29,957 nucleotides of DNA, from assembly GCA_019418545.1 (NCBI GenBank), contig DYBQ01000008.1, positions 1 through 29,957 of the forward strand, in the 5' to 3' direction. Below are positions 15,873 to 23,112 of this stretch, piece after piece. The stretch is from Clostridiales bacterium. GTDB lineage: Bacteria > Bacillota > Clostridia > Oscillospirales > Acutalibacteraceae. The notes under the pieces are model-generated. The model was not told where the DNA came from. It did not search any database and saw only the letters and a list, made by a program, of their open reading frames with translations. Each line of letters begins with the position of its first letter. Position 1 is the stretch's first letter. Both the position numbers and the translations under genes were made by a program.

Positions 15873-16121
15873 CGACTCTTCCTCCTGTTTTTTAATTTTT
15901 CAGCACCACACAAATTCAATTATCAACTAAATACTTAAAAATTATTTTTACAAACAGCAAATCATAAATGATTATTTATCTAACCTTTACTCAACAAAAC
16001 ATAAGGCTGTTTTTTATTGTAACGTATTTTTTTGTATATTTCAATAATCGTAGAGAACTGTATAAATTTTGTAATCATTTTGCTGTTTCTGGATTTTCAG
16101 AGAAAATAAGGAGAAAAAGAC

Positions 16122-16150
16122 TTGCAAAAACATGTACGGTGTTATATTAT
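16122..16150 (+). promoter_or_regulatory. Promoter of the AraR-like gene
   Basis: TTGCAA (16122-16127), a 17-base spacer and TATTAT (16145-16150) form a fair housekeeping promoter. The start would fall near 16157, inside the predicted operator. Confidence 0.6.
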
Positions 16151-16152
16151 AA

Positions 16153-16168
16153 AGTTGTATGTACATAT
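16153..16168 (+). promoter_or_regulatory. Probable AraR-type operator
   Basis: AGTTGTATGTACATAT is an imperfect palindrome matching the AraR box ATTTGTACGTACAAAT at most positions, including the TGTA/TACA core. It overlaps the predicted transcription start of the regulator, the usual arrangement for self-repression. A weaker partial match (CATGTACGGT, 16131-16140) lies in the promoter spacer. Confidence 0.55.
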
Positions 16169-16189
16169 ACTGTTGGAGGTGAATCGCCA

Positions 16190-17281
16190 ATGATGGATAA
16201 GAAGGAAGCCAAATATACTATTTTGGCCAGCGCTATTCGGGAACAGATTCTTAATGGCTCTTTAAAAATGGGTGATAAGTTAACCTCTGAAAATGAGCTT
16301 TCGGAAGAATATGGCTTCAGCCGCCAAACAGTCCGGCAGGCGCTGGGGGTATTGGAACAGGAAGGTTTTTTGGTACGCCGCCGCGGCAGCGGAACCTATG
16401 TGACCAAACGGACTCCCACCGCACAAAAAAGCCGTACGATTGGTGTGATTACCACTTATATCACCGACTACATCTTTCCTGTCATTGTCCGGGGAATCGA
16501 AGAAGTCCTTTCTGCAAAGGGATACCGCTTGACTTTGGGTGTTACCAAAAACCGGGTAGAAACCGAACGCCAGATTTTGCAGTCCATGCTGGAAAACGGG
16601 GTTGATGGATTGATTGTGGAAGGAACCAAAACAGCGCTTCCAAATCCCAACATTGCTTTGTATAAAAAGTTGGAAAGCATGGGGATTCCCTGCGTGTTTT
16701 TTAATGGCTATTATCGGGAACTTCCCGGCTGCATTTATGTTGTCACCAACGACCGGCAAGCAGGATTCCAAGCTTCTCAAAAGCTGCTGCAGGCAGGCTG
16801 CCATCATTTGGGCGGAATTTTTAAGTCAGATGATATGCAGGGACACGAACGGTATGCCGGGTTTGCCGAGGGATTAATGGAAGCCGGCCAGGAAATCAAT
16901 GATGATGCTGTCATTTGGTATTCTACCGTTGACAAGGAGTCCCTGTTTGACGGGGACAACGCTGAGAGAATCTTTCGGACACTCCGCCACTGTGATGGCG
17001 TAGTATGCTATAATGACCAGATTGCTTATCGGCTAATTGAGCTGTTGTGTCAGCATGGGCGAAAAATCCCTGAAGAAATCTCTGTAATTTCCTTTGATAA
17101 CTCCAGTATTTCACAATATTCACCTATTAAAATCACTTCTTTTAATCATCCAAAAGAACAAATGGGACAGCAAGCTGCCGAAAAAATTATCAGAATGATA
17201 GAATCCAAAAGTAAAGAGGAGCCAATTGTCATGAATATGGAGCTTGTTCAAAAGGGCTCCGTAATTTCTGATTGTCCATAA
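16190..17281 (+). CDS. araR: AraR-like arabinose repressor (GntR HTH plus LacI-type sensor)
   Basis: The 363-residue protein combines a GntR-type winged helix (about 5-75, with SENELSEEYGFSRQTVRQAL and RRRGSGTYVT) with a periplasmic-binding-like effector domain (about 85-360: RTIGVITTYI, NGVDGLIVEG, CDGVVCYNDQIAYRLIE, ISVISFDNSS). This arrangement is that of AraR, the L-arabinose-responsive repressor of Bacillota, at its normal length. The ATG at 16190 has GGAGG ten bases upstream; a second ATG follows directly. The next gene is araD and an AraR-like box covers the promoter, which supports the name. The effector cannot be proved from sequence, so another pentose is possible. Confidence 0.82.
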   Translation: MMDKKEAKYTILASAIREQILNGSLKMGDKLTSENELSEEYGFSRQTVRQALGVLEQEGFLVRRRGSGTYVTKRTPTAQKSRTIGVITTYITDYIFPVIVRGIEEVLSAKGYRLTLGVTKNRVETERQILQSMLENGVDGLIVEGTKTALPNPNIALYKKLESMGIPCVFFNGYYRELPGCIYVVTNDRQAGFQASQKLLQAGCHHLGGIFKSDDMQGHERYAGFAEGLMEAGQEINDDAVIWYSTVDKESLFDGDNAERIFRTLRHCDGVVCYNDQIAYRLIELLCQHGRKIPEEISVISFDNSSISQYSPIKITSFNHPKEQMGQQAAEKIIRMIESKSKEEPIVMNMELVQKGSVISDCP

Positions 17282-17365
17282 TGAATATCCATATTATCCT
17301 TCCTATCTTCTAATCACTGCTTAATATTTATCAATTTACTATATTTCAAGGAGGAATCTTTACAC

Positions 17366-18064
17366 ATGCTGGAAAAACTCAAAGAACAGGTATGGAAAGC
17401 CAATTTGCAGCTGCCCGCTCATGGACTGGTCGTCTTTACATGGGGAAATGTGTCAGGTCTTGACAGGGAATCAGGTTTATTTGTTATCAAACCATCCGGC
17501 GTAGAATATGATAAGCTTCGTCCAGAAGATATGGTGGTTATGGATTTGGAAGGCCATAAAGTGGAAGGGGAATTGAATCCTTCTTCTGACACCCCGACTC
17601 ACCTGGAGCTATATCGGAAATTCCCCACCATTGGCGGCGTTGTCCACACCCACTCCCGCTGGGCGACTATCTGGGCACAGAGTGGCCGCAGTATTCCTGC
17701 CTATGGCACCACGCACGGCGATTATTTTTATGGCCCTATCCCCTGCACCCGTGCCATGACCCCGGAAGAAATCGGCGGGGAATATGAACTGGAAACCGGT
17801 AAGGTAATTGTGGAGACCTTTGAAGGCAAAAAGCCGGAAGATATTCCTGCTGTGCTGGTAAAATCCCATGGCCCCTTTACCTGGGGAAAAGACTGCTTTG
17901 AAGCCGTCCACAACTCTGTCGTTTTGGAAGAGTTAGCAATGATGGCATGGCATACGGAAAACACCATGGGTGTACAGATGAAGCCCATGCAGCAGGAGCT
18001 ATTGGATAAACATTTCCTCCGCAAGCATGGTGCCAATGCTTATTACGGCCAGAAAAAGAAATAA
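17366..18064 (+). CDS. araD: L-ribulose-5-phosphate 4-epimerase AraD
   Basis: AraD converts L-ribulose 5-phosphate to D-xylulose 5-phosphate, the last step of arabinose entry into the pentose phosphate pathway. The 232-residue protein is of normal length (E. coli 231). It belongs to the class II aldolase/epimerase family and keeps the zinc histidines His94 and His96 in VVHTHSRW and His168 in VKSHGPF. It also has the substrate loops WGNVSG, KPSGVEYDKL and SSDTPTH (Asp75), the catalytic Asp119 in HGDYFYGP, and a C-terminal YY at 226-227. AGGAGG precedes the ATG. It lies 84 bases after araR with no clear promoter between, so co-transcription is likely. AraA and AraB are not in the window. Confidence 0.93.
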   Translation: MLEKLKEQVWKANLQLPAHGLVVFTWGNVSGLDRESGLFVIKPSGVEYDKLRPEDMVVMDLEGHKVEGELNPSSDTPTHLELYRKFPTIGGVVHTHSRWATIWAQSGRSIPAYGTTHGDYFYGPIPCTRAMTPEEIGGEYELETGKVIVETFEGKKPEDIPAVLVKSHGPFTWGKDCFEAVHNSVVLEELAMMAWHTENTMGVQMKPMQQELLDKHFLRKHGANAYYGQKKK

Positions 18065-18085
18065 ACTTTTTGAAAAATAATAGGG

Positions 18086-18145
18086 CAGCAAGGTTTGTTG
18101 TGAGAAAATTTTTGGGTTTTTTCACAATTTTCCTTGCTGTTTTTC
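18086..18145 (+). terminator. Terminator after araD
   Basis: CAGCAAGG (18086-18093) pairs with CCTTGCTG (18132-18139), and an inner TTGTGA/TCACAA pair with A/T extensions lengthens the stem. A T-run (18140-18144) follows. The arrangement ends the arabinose unit and overlaps the putative -35 of manA. Confidence 0.75.
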
Positions 18146-18162
18146 CATTTCTGGTATATCAT
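18134..18162 (+). promoter_or_regulatory. Candidate promoter of manA
   Basis: TTGCTG (18134-18139), a 17-base spacer and TATCAT (18157-18162) could drive manA, with a start near 18169. The -35 lies in the terminator stem, so the call is moderate. Confidence 0.5.
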
Positions 18163-18179
18163 AAGAGTAGATTGATTGT

Positions 18180-18232
18180 CGGTGGTTGTGCCAAAAAAGC
18201 GGTGGTATCGCCACGCCATTGCACAAACGCCG
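18180..18232 (+). promoter_or_regulatory. Leader stem-loop upstream of manA
   Basis: Bases 18180-18191 and 18221-18232 pair at 11 of 12 positions. A small GTGG/CCAC hairpin (about 18203-18216) and an A-rich strand lie inside. The element is in the short 5' leader and ends two bases before the GGAAAGGAAGG ribosome site. It resembles a regulatory leader but matches no riboswitch I know. Confidence 0.5.
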
Positions 18233-18251
18233 GAAAGGAAGGTATCAGAAA

Positions 18252-19211
18252 ATGAACATGTTAAAACTGGAACCCGCATTTAAGGACTATCTGTGGGGCG
18301 GTACCCGCCTGAAAACCGAATATAACAAAAAAAGCGATTTGGATATCGTTGCTGAAAGCTGGGAGCTTTCTACCCATCCTGCCGGTCAAAGTGTCATTCG
18401 CGGCGGACAGTATGATGGATTCACTCTCACTGAGTATATTGAAAAGGCCGGCCGCCAGGTGCTGGGAAAAAATGGAGAAGCTTTTGAAAACTTCCCTGTA
18501 CTTATTAAATTTATTGACGCGAAAAACCCCCTGTCGATTCAGGTGCATCCCAGCGACGAATATGCCCTGCGGGTGGAGCATGAATATGGAAAAACCGAAA
18601 TGTGGTATATCCTCGACTGCGACGAAGGCGCTTCCTTGTACTTTGGCGTTAACCGCGAGATTTCCAAAGAGGAATTCCGCGCAAAAATTGAGGATAATAC
18701 CCTGCTGGAAGTTCTGAACAAAGTCCCGGTTCACAAAGGCGACGTGTTCTTTATTGAAGCCGGAACCATTCACGCCATTGGCGCCGGTATTATTATCTGC
18801 GAAATCCAGCAGAACTCTAACACCACCTATCGTGTGTATGACTATGGCCGTCGGGACAAGAACGGAAACCTGCGTGAGCTGCATGTAGATAAGGCCATTG
18901 AAGTATCCAAAATGACCCCGTCCGATACTTCTGCCCATACATTTGCTCCCGAGCAGCTGGAAGCCGCTGTGAAAACCCGCCTGGCTACCTGTAAATACTT
19001 TACTACCGACAAATTTGTAATTGACGGCGCCCAGTCCTTTGCAATTGACGAGAGCAGTTTCCGCTCCTTCGTAATTGTAGACGGCGAAGGCACCATGGAA
19101 AGCGACGGAGAGACTATGCCGGTACAAAAGGGCGACAGCGTATTTGTCCCTGCCGGCAATGGTACTGTAACGGTTACCGGCAGCTGCACGGTAATTCTGA
19201 CTACTGTTTGA
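18252..19211 (+). CDS. manA: Mannose-6-phosphate isomerase, class I
   Basis: ManA interconverts mannose 6-phosphate and fructose 6-phosphate. The 319-residue protein has the short Bacillota length (about 315). It shows IKFIDAKNPLSIQVHPSDEYA with the zinc Gln/His pair, the GKTEMWYIL strand with the zinc Glu, and GTIHAIGAGIIICEIQQNS with the zinc His and a substrate-binding stretch ending TYRVYDYGR. A C-terminal cupin half closes with VQKGDSVFVPAGNG. The ATG at 18252 is nine bases after AAGGAAGG; the longer open frame from 18186 runs through the leader stem-loop and is not used. It lies beside nagA, glucokinase and galM in a sugar-entry block. Confidence 0.93.
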   Translation: MNMLKLEPAFKDYLWGGTRLKTEYNKKSDLDIVAESWELSTHPAGQSVIRGGQYDGFTLTEYIEKAGRQVLGKNGEAFENFPVLIKFIDAKNPLSIQVHPSDEYALRVEHEYGKTEMWYILDCDEGASLYFGVNREISKEEFRAKIEDNTLLEVLNKVPVHKGDVFFIEAGTIHAIGAGIIICEIQQNSNTTYRVYDYGRRDKNGNLRELHVDKAIEVSKMTPSDTSAHTFAPEQLEAAVKTRLATCKYFTTDKFVIDGAQSFAIDESSFRSFVIVDGEGTMESDGETMPVQKGDSVFVPAGNGTVTVTGSCTVILTTV

Positions 19212-19250
19212 GTACAACTGGGCACTGCTTTTTTTAGATTTTTTCATTGC

Positions 19251-19295
19251 AGAACCCCCCTGCCGAATAACTCCGGCAGGGGGGTTCTGTTTGTT
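19251..19295. terminator. Terminator between converging manA and nagA
   Basis: A 15-bp perfect GC-rich stem (19251-19265 with 19274-19288, loop 8) is followed on the plus strand by TGTTTGTT. On the minus strand only a weak T-rich flank exists. It ends manA and may also stop nagA. Confidence 0.85.
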
Positions 19296-19306
19296 ATGAT
19301 AGAGAA

Positions 19307-20437
19307 TTATTCGCAAATTTTTCCGCCCTGGATTACCTTCACAATGTTCAAATCGGCATCCAGCAGCACAACATCGGCCAGTTTTCCGGCTGCGATGCTG
19401 CCTACCCGATAATCTTCCCGAATGCTCCGGGCGGGGGTCAGGGTAACGCTCTTCACGGCCTGCTCAAAGGGAACGCCCCAAGAAACCAAGTTTTTCATTT
19501 CCTGATAGAGGTTTGTGGTAGAACCGGCAATGGTGCCGTCTTTCAGGCACGCTTTGCTGTCCCGCACATATACGGGTTGTCCGCCCAGCTCATATTCTCC
19601 GTCTTCCAATCCGGCAGCGCTCATAGAATCGCTGACAGCCAAAATCCTGTCACCCAGCAGGCGGAAGGTGGTCCGCAATACGGCAGGATGAATATGGAAA
19701 CCATCGCAGATAATTTCGGCAAATACCCGCTCGTCATCAAACACTGCACCAACTACGCCAGGAGAACGGTGGTTCATCCCGCTCATAGCGTTATACAGAT
19801 GGGTGGCATGGGTAATCCCCATATCGAAACCATGTTTTGCCTGCTCATAGTTGGAATCTGTGTGAGCGATAGAAACCGTACACAACTGGCTGGCCTGACG
19901 GATAAAATCGTCTGCGCCTTCTACTTCGGGGGCAATTACAATCATACGGATAATTCCGCCGGAGCGGTCATACAAGCGGCGGAATTCTTCAAAATCAGGA
20001 GCACGAACATAGTCGGCTTTCTGTGCGCCCTTTTTGCTCATGGCAATATAGGGGCCTTCCAAATGGACGCCCAATACCCGCGCACCGGATTCAGGATTTT
20101 CCATACAAAAACGGGCTGCATCCAAAGAGCGGGCAATATTCTCCTCTGGAAGCGTCATCGTAGTGGGACAGAAAGAAGTTACGCCTTTTTTGAGAAGGAA
20201 ACGCGCCATTGTGCGAATGGATTCCACAGTACCATTGCTGGCGTCTTCACCATCACATCCGTGGATATGCACATCAACAAATCCGGGAACAGCCGTTAAG
20301 CCGGAAGCATCCAGTACTTCTTCTCCATTCCCGTCAAACCCCACACCGGTTGCGGCAATGGTATCATTGTGAATCAGAATATCTTTGCGGGAAAGTTGAA
20401 ATTTTTCGTCCAGGACCACGGCATTTTTAATCAGCAT
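19307..20437 (-). CDS. nagA: N-acetylglucosamine-6-phosphate deacetylase
   Basis: NagA removes the acetyl group from N-acetylglucosamine 6-phosphate, giving glucosamine 6-phosphate for glycolysis or wall synthesis. The 376-residue protein is full length and has the amidohydrolase residues: His57/His59 in VDVHIHG, Glu127 in HLEGPY, His192 in IAHTDS, His213 in HATHLYNAM, and Asp270 in LAVSDSM. GGAGG lies nine bases before the ATG. NagB is not adjacent. It converges on manA and has its own promoter, so it is an independent unit. Catalysis is expected to need one or two metal ions. Confidence 0.95.
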   Translation of the reverse strand: MLIKNAVVLDEKFQLSRKDILIHNDTIAATGVGFDGNGEEVLDASGLTAVPGFVDVHIHGCDGEDASNGTVESIRTMARFLLKKGVTSFCPTTMTLPEENIARSLDAARFCMENPESGARVLGVHLEGPYIAMSKKGAQKADYVRAPDFEEFRRLYDRSGGIIRMIVIAPEVEGADDFIRQASQLCTVSIAHTDSNYEQAKHGFDMGITHATHLYNAMSGMNHRSPGVVGAVFDDERVFAEIICDGFHIHPAVLRTTFRLLGDRILAVSDSMSAAGLEDGEYELGGQPVYVRDSKACLKDGTIAGSTTNLYQEMKNLVSWGVPFEQAVKSVTLTPARSIREDYRVGSIAAGKLADVVLLDADLNIVKVIQGGKICE

Positions 20438-20477
20438 ACAGTTTAACCTCCCTGTCGAGATAGTTTAAGATATGTTC

Positions 20478-20506
20478 AGTATAGCACTACTGCCAAAAAG
20501 AAACAA
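20478..20506 (-). promoter_or_regulatory. Promoter of nagA
   Basis: On the minus strand TTGTTT (opposite 20501-20506), 17 bases and TATACT (opposite 20478-20483) precede nagA, with a start near 20471 and a leader of about 33 bases. Confidence 0.65.
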
Positions 20507-20553
20507 GAGTTTTCCCTTGCTCATTGGCTCTTTGATTTTTTGTCAATAAAAAT

Positions 20554-22866
20554 TCAACGCTTCCGGCGTTTTTGACGTCTGCTTCGAAGCCGGCGAATTC
20601 GGATAAACAAATGGATTCGGTTGCTGAAAAGGTGGGTAACCGCATAAACAGCCACTATCAGAATAAACAGGAACAAAAGCTTCTGTAAAATATAGATGGT
20701 ACCGGGAGCAAAAGTGTCCTGCCAGGTATCCAGATAGTCATAGCCATCAATCCAGGCAGAAAACACAGCCAAAATTGACAAAATGGCCAGGGACATATCC
20801 ATGCGCCGGGATTCTTTTCTGTCTATTAAATCGCACTTGGTATCAAAGACTGTTTGCAGCTGCTCCTGATTGCGTTTCATATATTCCAGCTGTTCGTGGA
20901 TTTGAAATGCTTGCCGGAGCATGTGAATTGATTTTTGAGAAGTGGGATAATTAACCTGTATATCCCAAAAATCAATGGTTTTGGAATAACTGTCATAAAT
21001 GCTGTCTACCTTCTTCAAAAATTCTACCGGAGAAAATTCCCCATGCATACTAAAAGCTGCAATAATCTCGTTGTCGGCTATGTGGATAGCCGCTTCCTCA
21101 AAAAGAATCAGTTCAATATAAAACAGGGTAATGGCTTCTTCACAAAGCCGGTCCCGGATACAAGCGCAAAAATCCGGGCAAAATTGTAATAGTACATTGG
21201 TATATGCACACACAAAGGCCCTGTCATACTGCCCCATCCCCACCCGGCTTTGAATGGGGGCAAGGATTTCTTCATCAATAATCCCGCCAAGCTCTTCCCC
21301 ATCGGGATAAATGGTTTCGGCAGCCAGCAGCGAAGCAATTTGGCTGTCTTTAAGGCAGCTGCGGTCTTTGGGAATGGTAACAAATATTTTCGCAGAACCA
21401 CGCTTGACCAGGCCAAACCGGTTTTTTAAATAGTCAAACAGATTTCTCCACACATTTCCTTCCCGAAGCAAAAGCTGATTGCGAATCACATTGTCCATGA
21501 GATGGCTAATAAGAAACGGGGATGAAAGGGAATACATCGTAAGCACACCACACCGGCTGTTTTTATCAATTGCAATAATAATATCCACCCACGCAGGCTG
21601 CCCAATGGACAATCCCGATTCGTCATAGCAGTCCACTGTCATTTCCTGCGTAATCTTTATTTGAAACTTTCCCAAATAATACCGGCAGATTCTCTTTTTA
21701 AATCCCGATAATTCGTCCACCTCATCCAAATCAGATGGAACCCCAGCCTCAAAATGGGTTCGAAAATCCAAATCCCGCAAAAGGCTGTCAGAAACTAAAT
21801 CATAAGGGGCATTTGCTCCAGCCAGCAAAGATTTTTCGGTATATTGGACTGGAATGGCCACAAAAACATCCGGTATAATCGCCCATTCTTTTTGACGGTT
21901 TGGCAGCATTTCACGAAGGACGTCATTAAATAGCCCTTCCCCTTCATAAGGAAAATCCAGCACATAAATCAGCCCGTCTTTATATACCTCTTCTACATAC
22001 AGGGACAAATTTAGATATCTCTGGTATGCCAACAGGTCGGCATAGGGAAGGGTGACCATGATTCCTACACATTGGCTACCATATTCCCGCACAAAACTGC
22101 GGCAGTTCTTCCCTTCCCGGATGCTGTACCCCTGTACTGTCAATTTTTCTTGCTTTACATGATAGGATAGTTTTAATAAATCCAACACCTGTGTATCCGG
22201 CAAAATCAAGGAAATGTCACCGGAAAAATCAAACTGGCTGATTTTCTGCATCCGCCGGCGAATGATGAGAAAATACCCTTCATCAATAGGCTGTATCCAA
22301 AACCCGCGCTTTTGATAAATCGGCAGAGACTCTTCATTGGATACATCCCCTGCCAAAGAATAATCAGGATATGTCTCAATAATCCAATCTATCAGTTTAG
22401 AGGCCAACCCCTGCCTGCGGCAATCTGGACGCACTGCCATAGACAATAGGAACAATACCCTTTCGCTAATCTTGTTTACCTTATTGTGAAACCTTTCTCC
22501 ATAGGGAAGCTGGACTTCCCCATTCACAACCTCGCCGCCAAAAATCCGGGCAAACACCTGTGCATTATTGGCTTTTGTCTTTTTATAATCCAGCGCAATA
22601 ATAAATGCTGCCAGCTTTCCCGACGCATCCCGCTCTCCCCAGGAAGCCCCCTGTTCCAAACAATATCCAATATCTTGTGAGAATCTCGTTCTCATGGTTT
22701 CTTCCCGTTTTTGCGAATCGGGAATCAAATTGGTATAATAATGGTCATCTATAAAACACTGGACAAACAGTTCCATCACTTCTGGAAGGTCTGCACGGGA
22801 AAGAAGAAACAATCCCATCGTGATTTCATCTCCCCACTGAAAAGTTTTCTTTTCTCCATTATACAC
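20554..22866 (-). CDS. GNAT acetyltransferase fused to a large domain with a CorA-like membrane end
   Basis: This 770-residue protein starts with a GNAT acetyltransferase domain (about 17-205). It has the acetyl-CoA motif RRQGLA at 150-155 after LFLLSMAVRPD, and a typical C-terminal YQKRGFWIQP segment. A region of about 430 residues with no family I recognise follows (about 215-640). A helical coiled-coil stretch (about 640-690) then leads to two membrane helices (about 691-707 and 724-747) and an Arg-rich cytoplasmic tail. The coiled coil plus two-helix end recalls CorA-type proteins, but no GMN motif is present. The start used is GTG at 22866 with GGAGG ten bases upstream; an ATG 48 bases in (22816-22818) is an alternative. 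The target of acetylation is unknown. Confidence 0.7.
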   Translation of the reverse strand: MYNGEKKTFQWGDEITMGLFLLSRADLPEVMELFVQCFIDDHYYTNLIPDSQKREETMRTRFSQDIGYCLEQGASWGERDASGKLAAFIIALDYKKTKANNAQVFARIFGGEVVNGEVQLPYGERFHNKVNKISERVLFLLSMAVRPDCRRQGLASKLIDWIIETYPDYSLAGDVSNEESLPIYQKRGFWIQPIDEGYFLIIRRRMQKISQFDFSGDISLILPDTQVLDLLKLSYHVKQEKLTVQGYSIREGKNCRSFVREYGSQCVGIMVTLPYADLLAYQRYLNLSLYVEEVYKDGLIYVLDFPYEGEGLFNDVLREMLPNRQKEWAIIPDVFVAIPVQYTEKSLLAGANAPYDLVSDSLLRDLDFRTHFEAGVPSDLDEVDELSGFKKRICRYYLGKFQIKITQEMTVDCYDESGLSIGQPAWVDIIIAIDKNSRCGVLTMYSLSSPFLISHLMDNVIRNQLLLREGNVWRNLFDYLKNRFGLVKRGSAKIFVTIPKDRSCLKDSQIASLLAAETIYPDGEELGGIIDEEILAPIQSRVGMGQYDRAFVCAYTNVLLQFCPDFCACIRDRLCEEAITLFYIELILFEEAAIHIADNEIIAAFSMHGEFSPVEFLKKVDSIYDSYSKTIDFWDIQVNYPTSQKSIHMLRQAFQIHEQLEYMKRNQEQLQTVFDTKCDLIDRKESRRMDMSLAILSILAVFSAWIDGYDYLDTWQDTFAPGTIYILQKLLFLFILIVAVYAVTHLFSNRIHLFIRIRRLRSRRQKRRKR

Positions 22867-22884
22867 GAAGGATTTTCCTCCTTC
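22867..22884 (-). promoter_or_regulatory. Hairpin containing the ribosome site of the GNAT fusion gene
   Basis: On the minus strand GAAGGA and TCCTTC form a 6-bp stem with loop GGAAAA. The GGAGG ribosome site spans stem and loop, directly ahead of the GTG start. It could hide the site, but such short stems arise by chance. Confidence 0.35.
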
Positions 22885-22996
22885 AATACAAGCTCCTGGA
22901 ATCTGAGCGAAAACAGGGATACCGTCTCCAAACTATAGAATTTCCTGGACATTTTTTGAAATAACTCACAAAAAACTGGAAGAAACCATAAATAGA

Positions 22997-23026
22997 TTTA
23001 CATTTTTTTGTTGTTTATGGTATACT
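22997..23026 (+). promoter_or_regulatory. Promoter of the ROK kinase gene
   Basis: TTTACA (22997-23002), an 18-base spacer and TGG-TATACT (-10 at 23021-23026, extended) form a strong promoter. The start would be near 23033, leaving a leader of about 80 bases. Confidence 0.75.
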
Positions 23027-23044
23027 GAAACCAGTATGATTATG

Positions 23045-23083
23045 AGCCGTCTCTAAAACCGGTTTTTTGGGTATATGACGGCT
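23045..23083 (+). promoter_or_regulatory. Leader hairpin upstream of the ROK kinase gene
   Basis: AGCCGTC (23045-23051) is perfectly complementary to GACGGCT (23077-23083). The loop contains AAAACCGGTTTT, itself a palindrome. No T-run directly follows, so it is a leader structure rather than an attenuator. Function unknown. Confidence 0.45.
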
Positions 23084-23112
23084 TGATTTTGTATCACAAA
23101 GGAGTAGTTCGT

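Larger units (their letters stand above)
15873..16189. other. AT-rich intergenic region between divergent moxR and araR-like genes
   Basis: About 317 bases with no gene. The right end holds the promoter and operator of the AraR-like gene, described separately. The left end must hold the moxR promoter, but several poor matches compete and none is called. The frame of the regulator stays open back to 15968, but that part has no ribosome site and lacks similarity to the GntR start. Confidence 0.6.

Noticed and set aside
15042..15938. Open frame of 298 codons on the plus strand opposite moxR
   Set aside because: Antisense to a gene with clear Walker motifs; the translation is rich in Cys/His/Arg in the manner of a shadow frame.
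15968..16189. Longer N-terminus for the AraR-like regulator
   Set aside because: The upstream part has no ribosome site, contains the promoter and operator, and the GntR domain begins at the 16190 start.
17282..17365. Separate promoter for araD
   Set aside because: TATATT at 17340 lies too close to the ribosome site to leave a leader, and there is no -35; co-transcription with the regulator is simpler.
18261..19316. Long open frame on the minus strand opposite manA
   Set aside because: Antisense shadow of manA; it crosses the manA terminator and has no family features.
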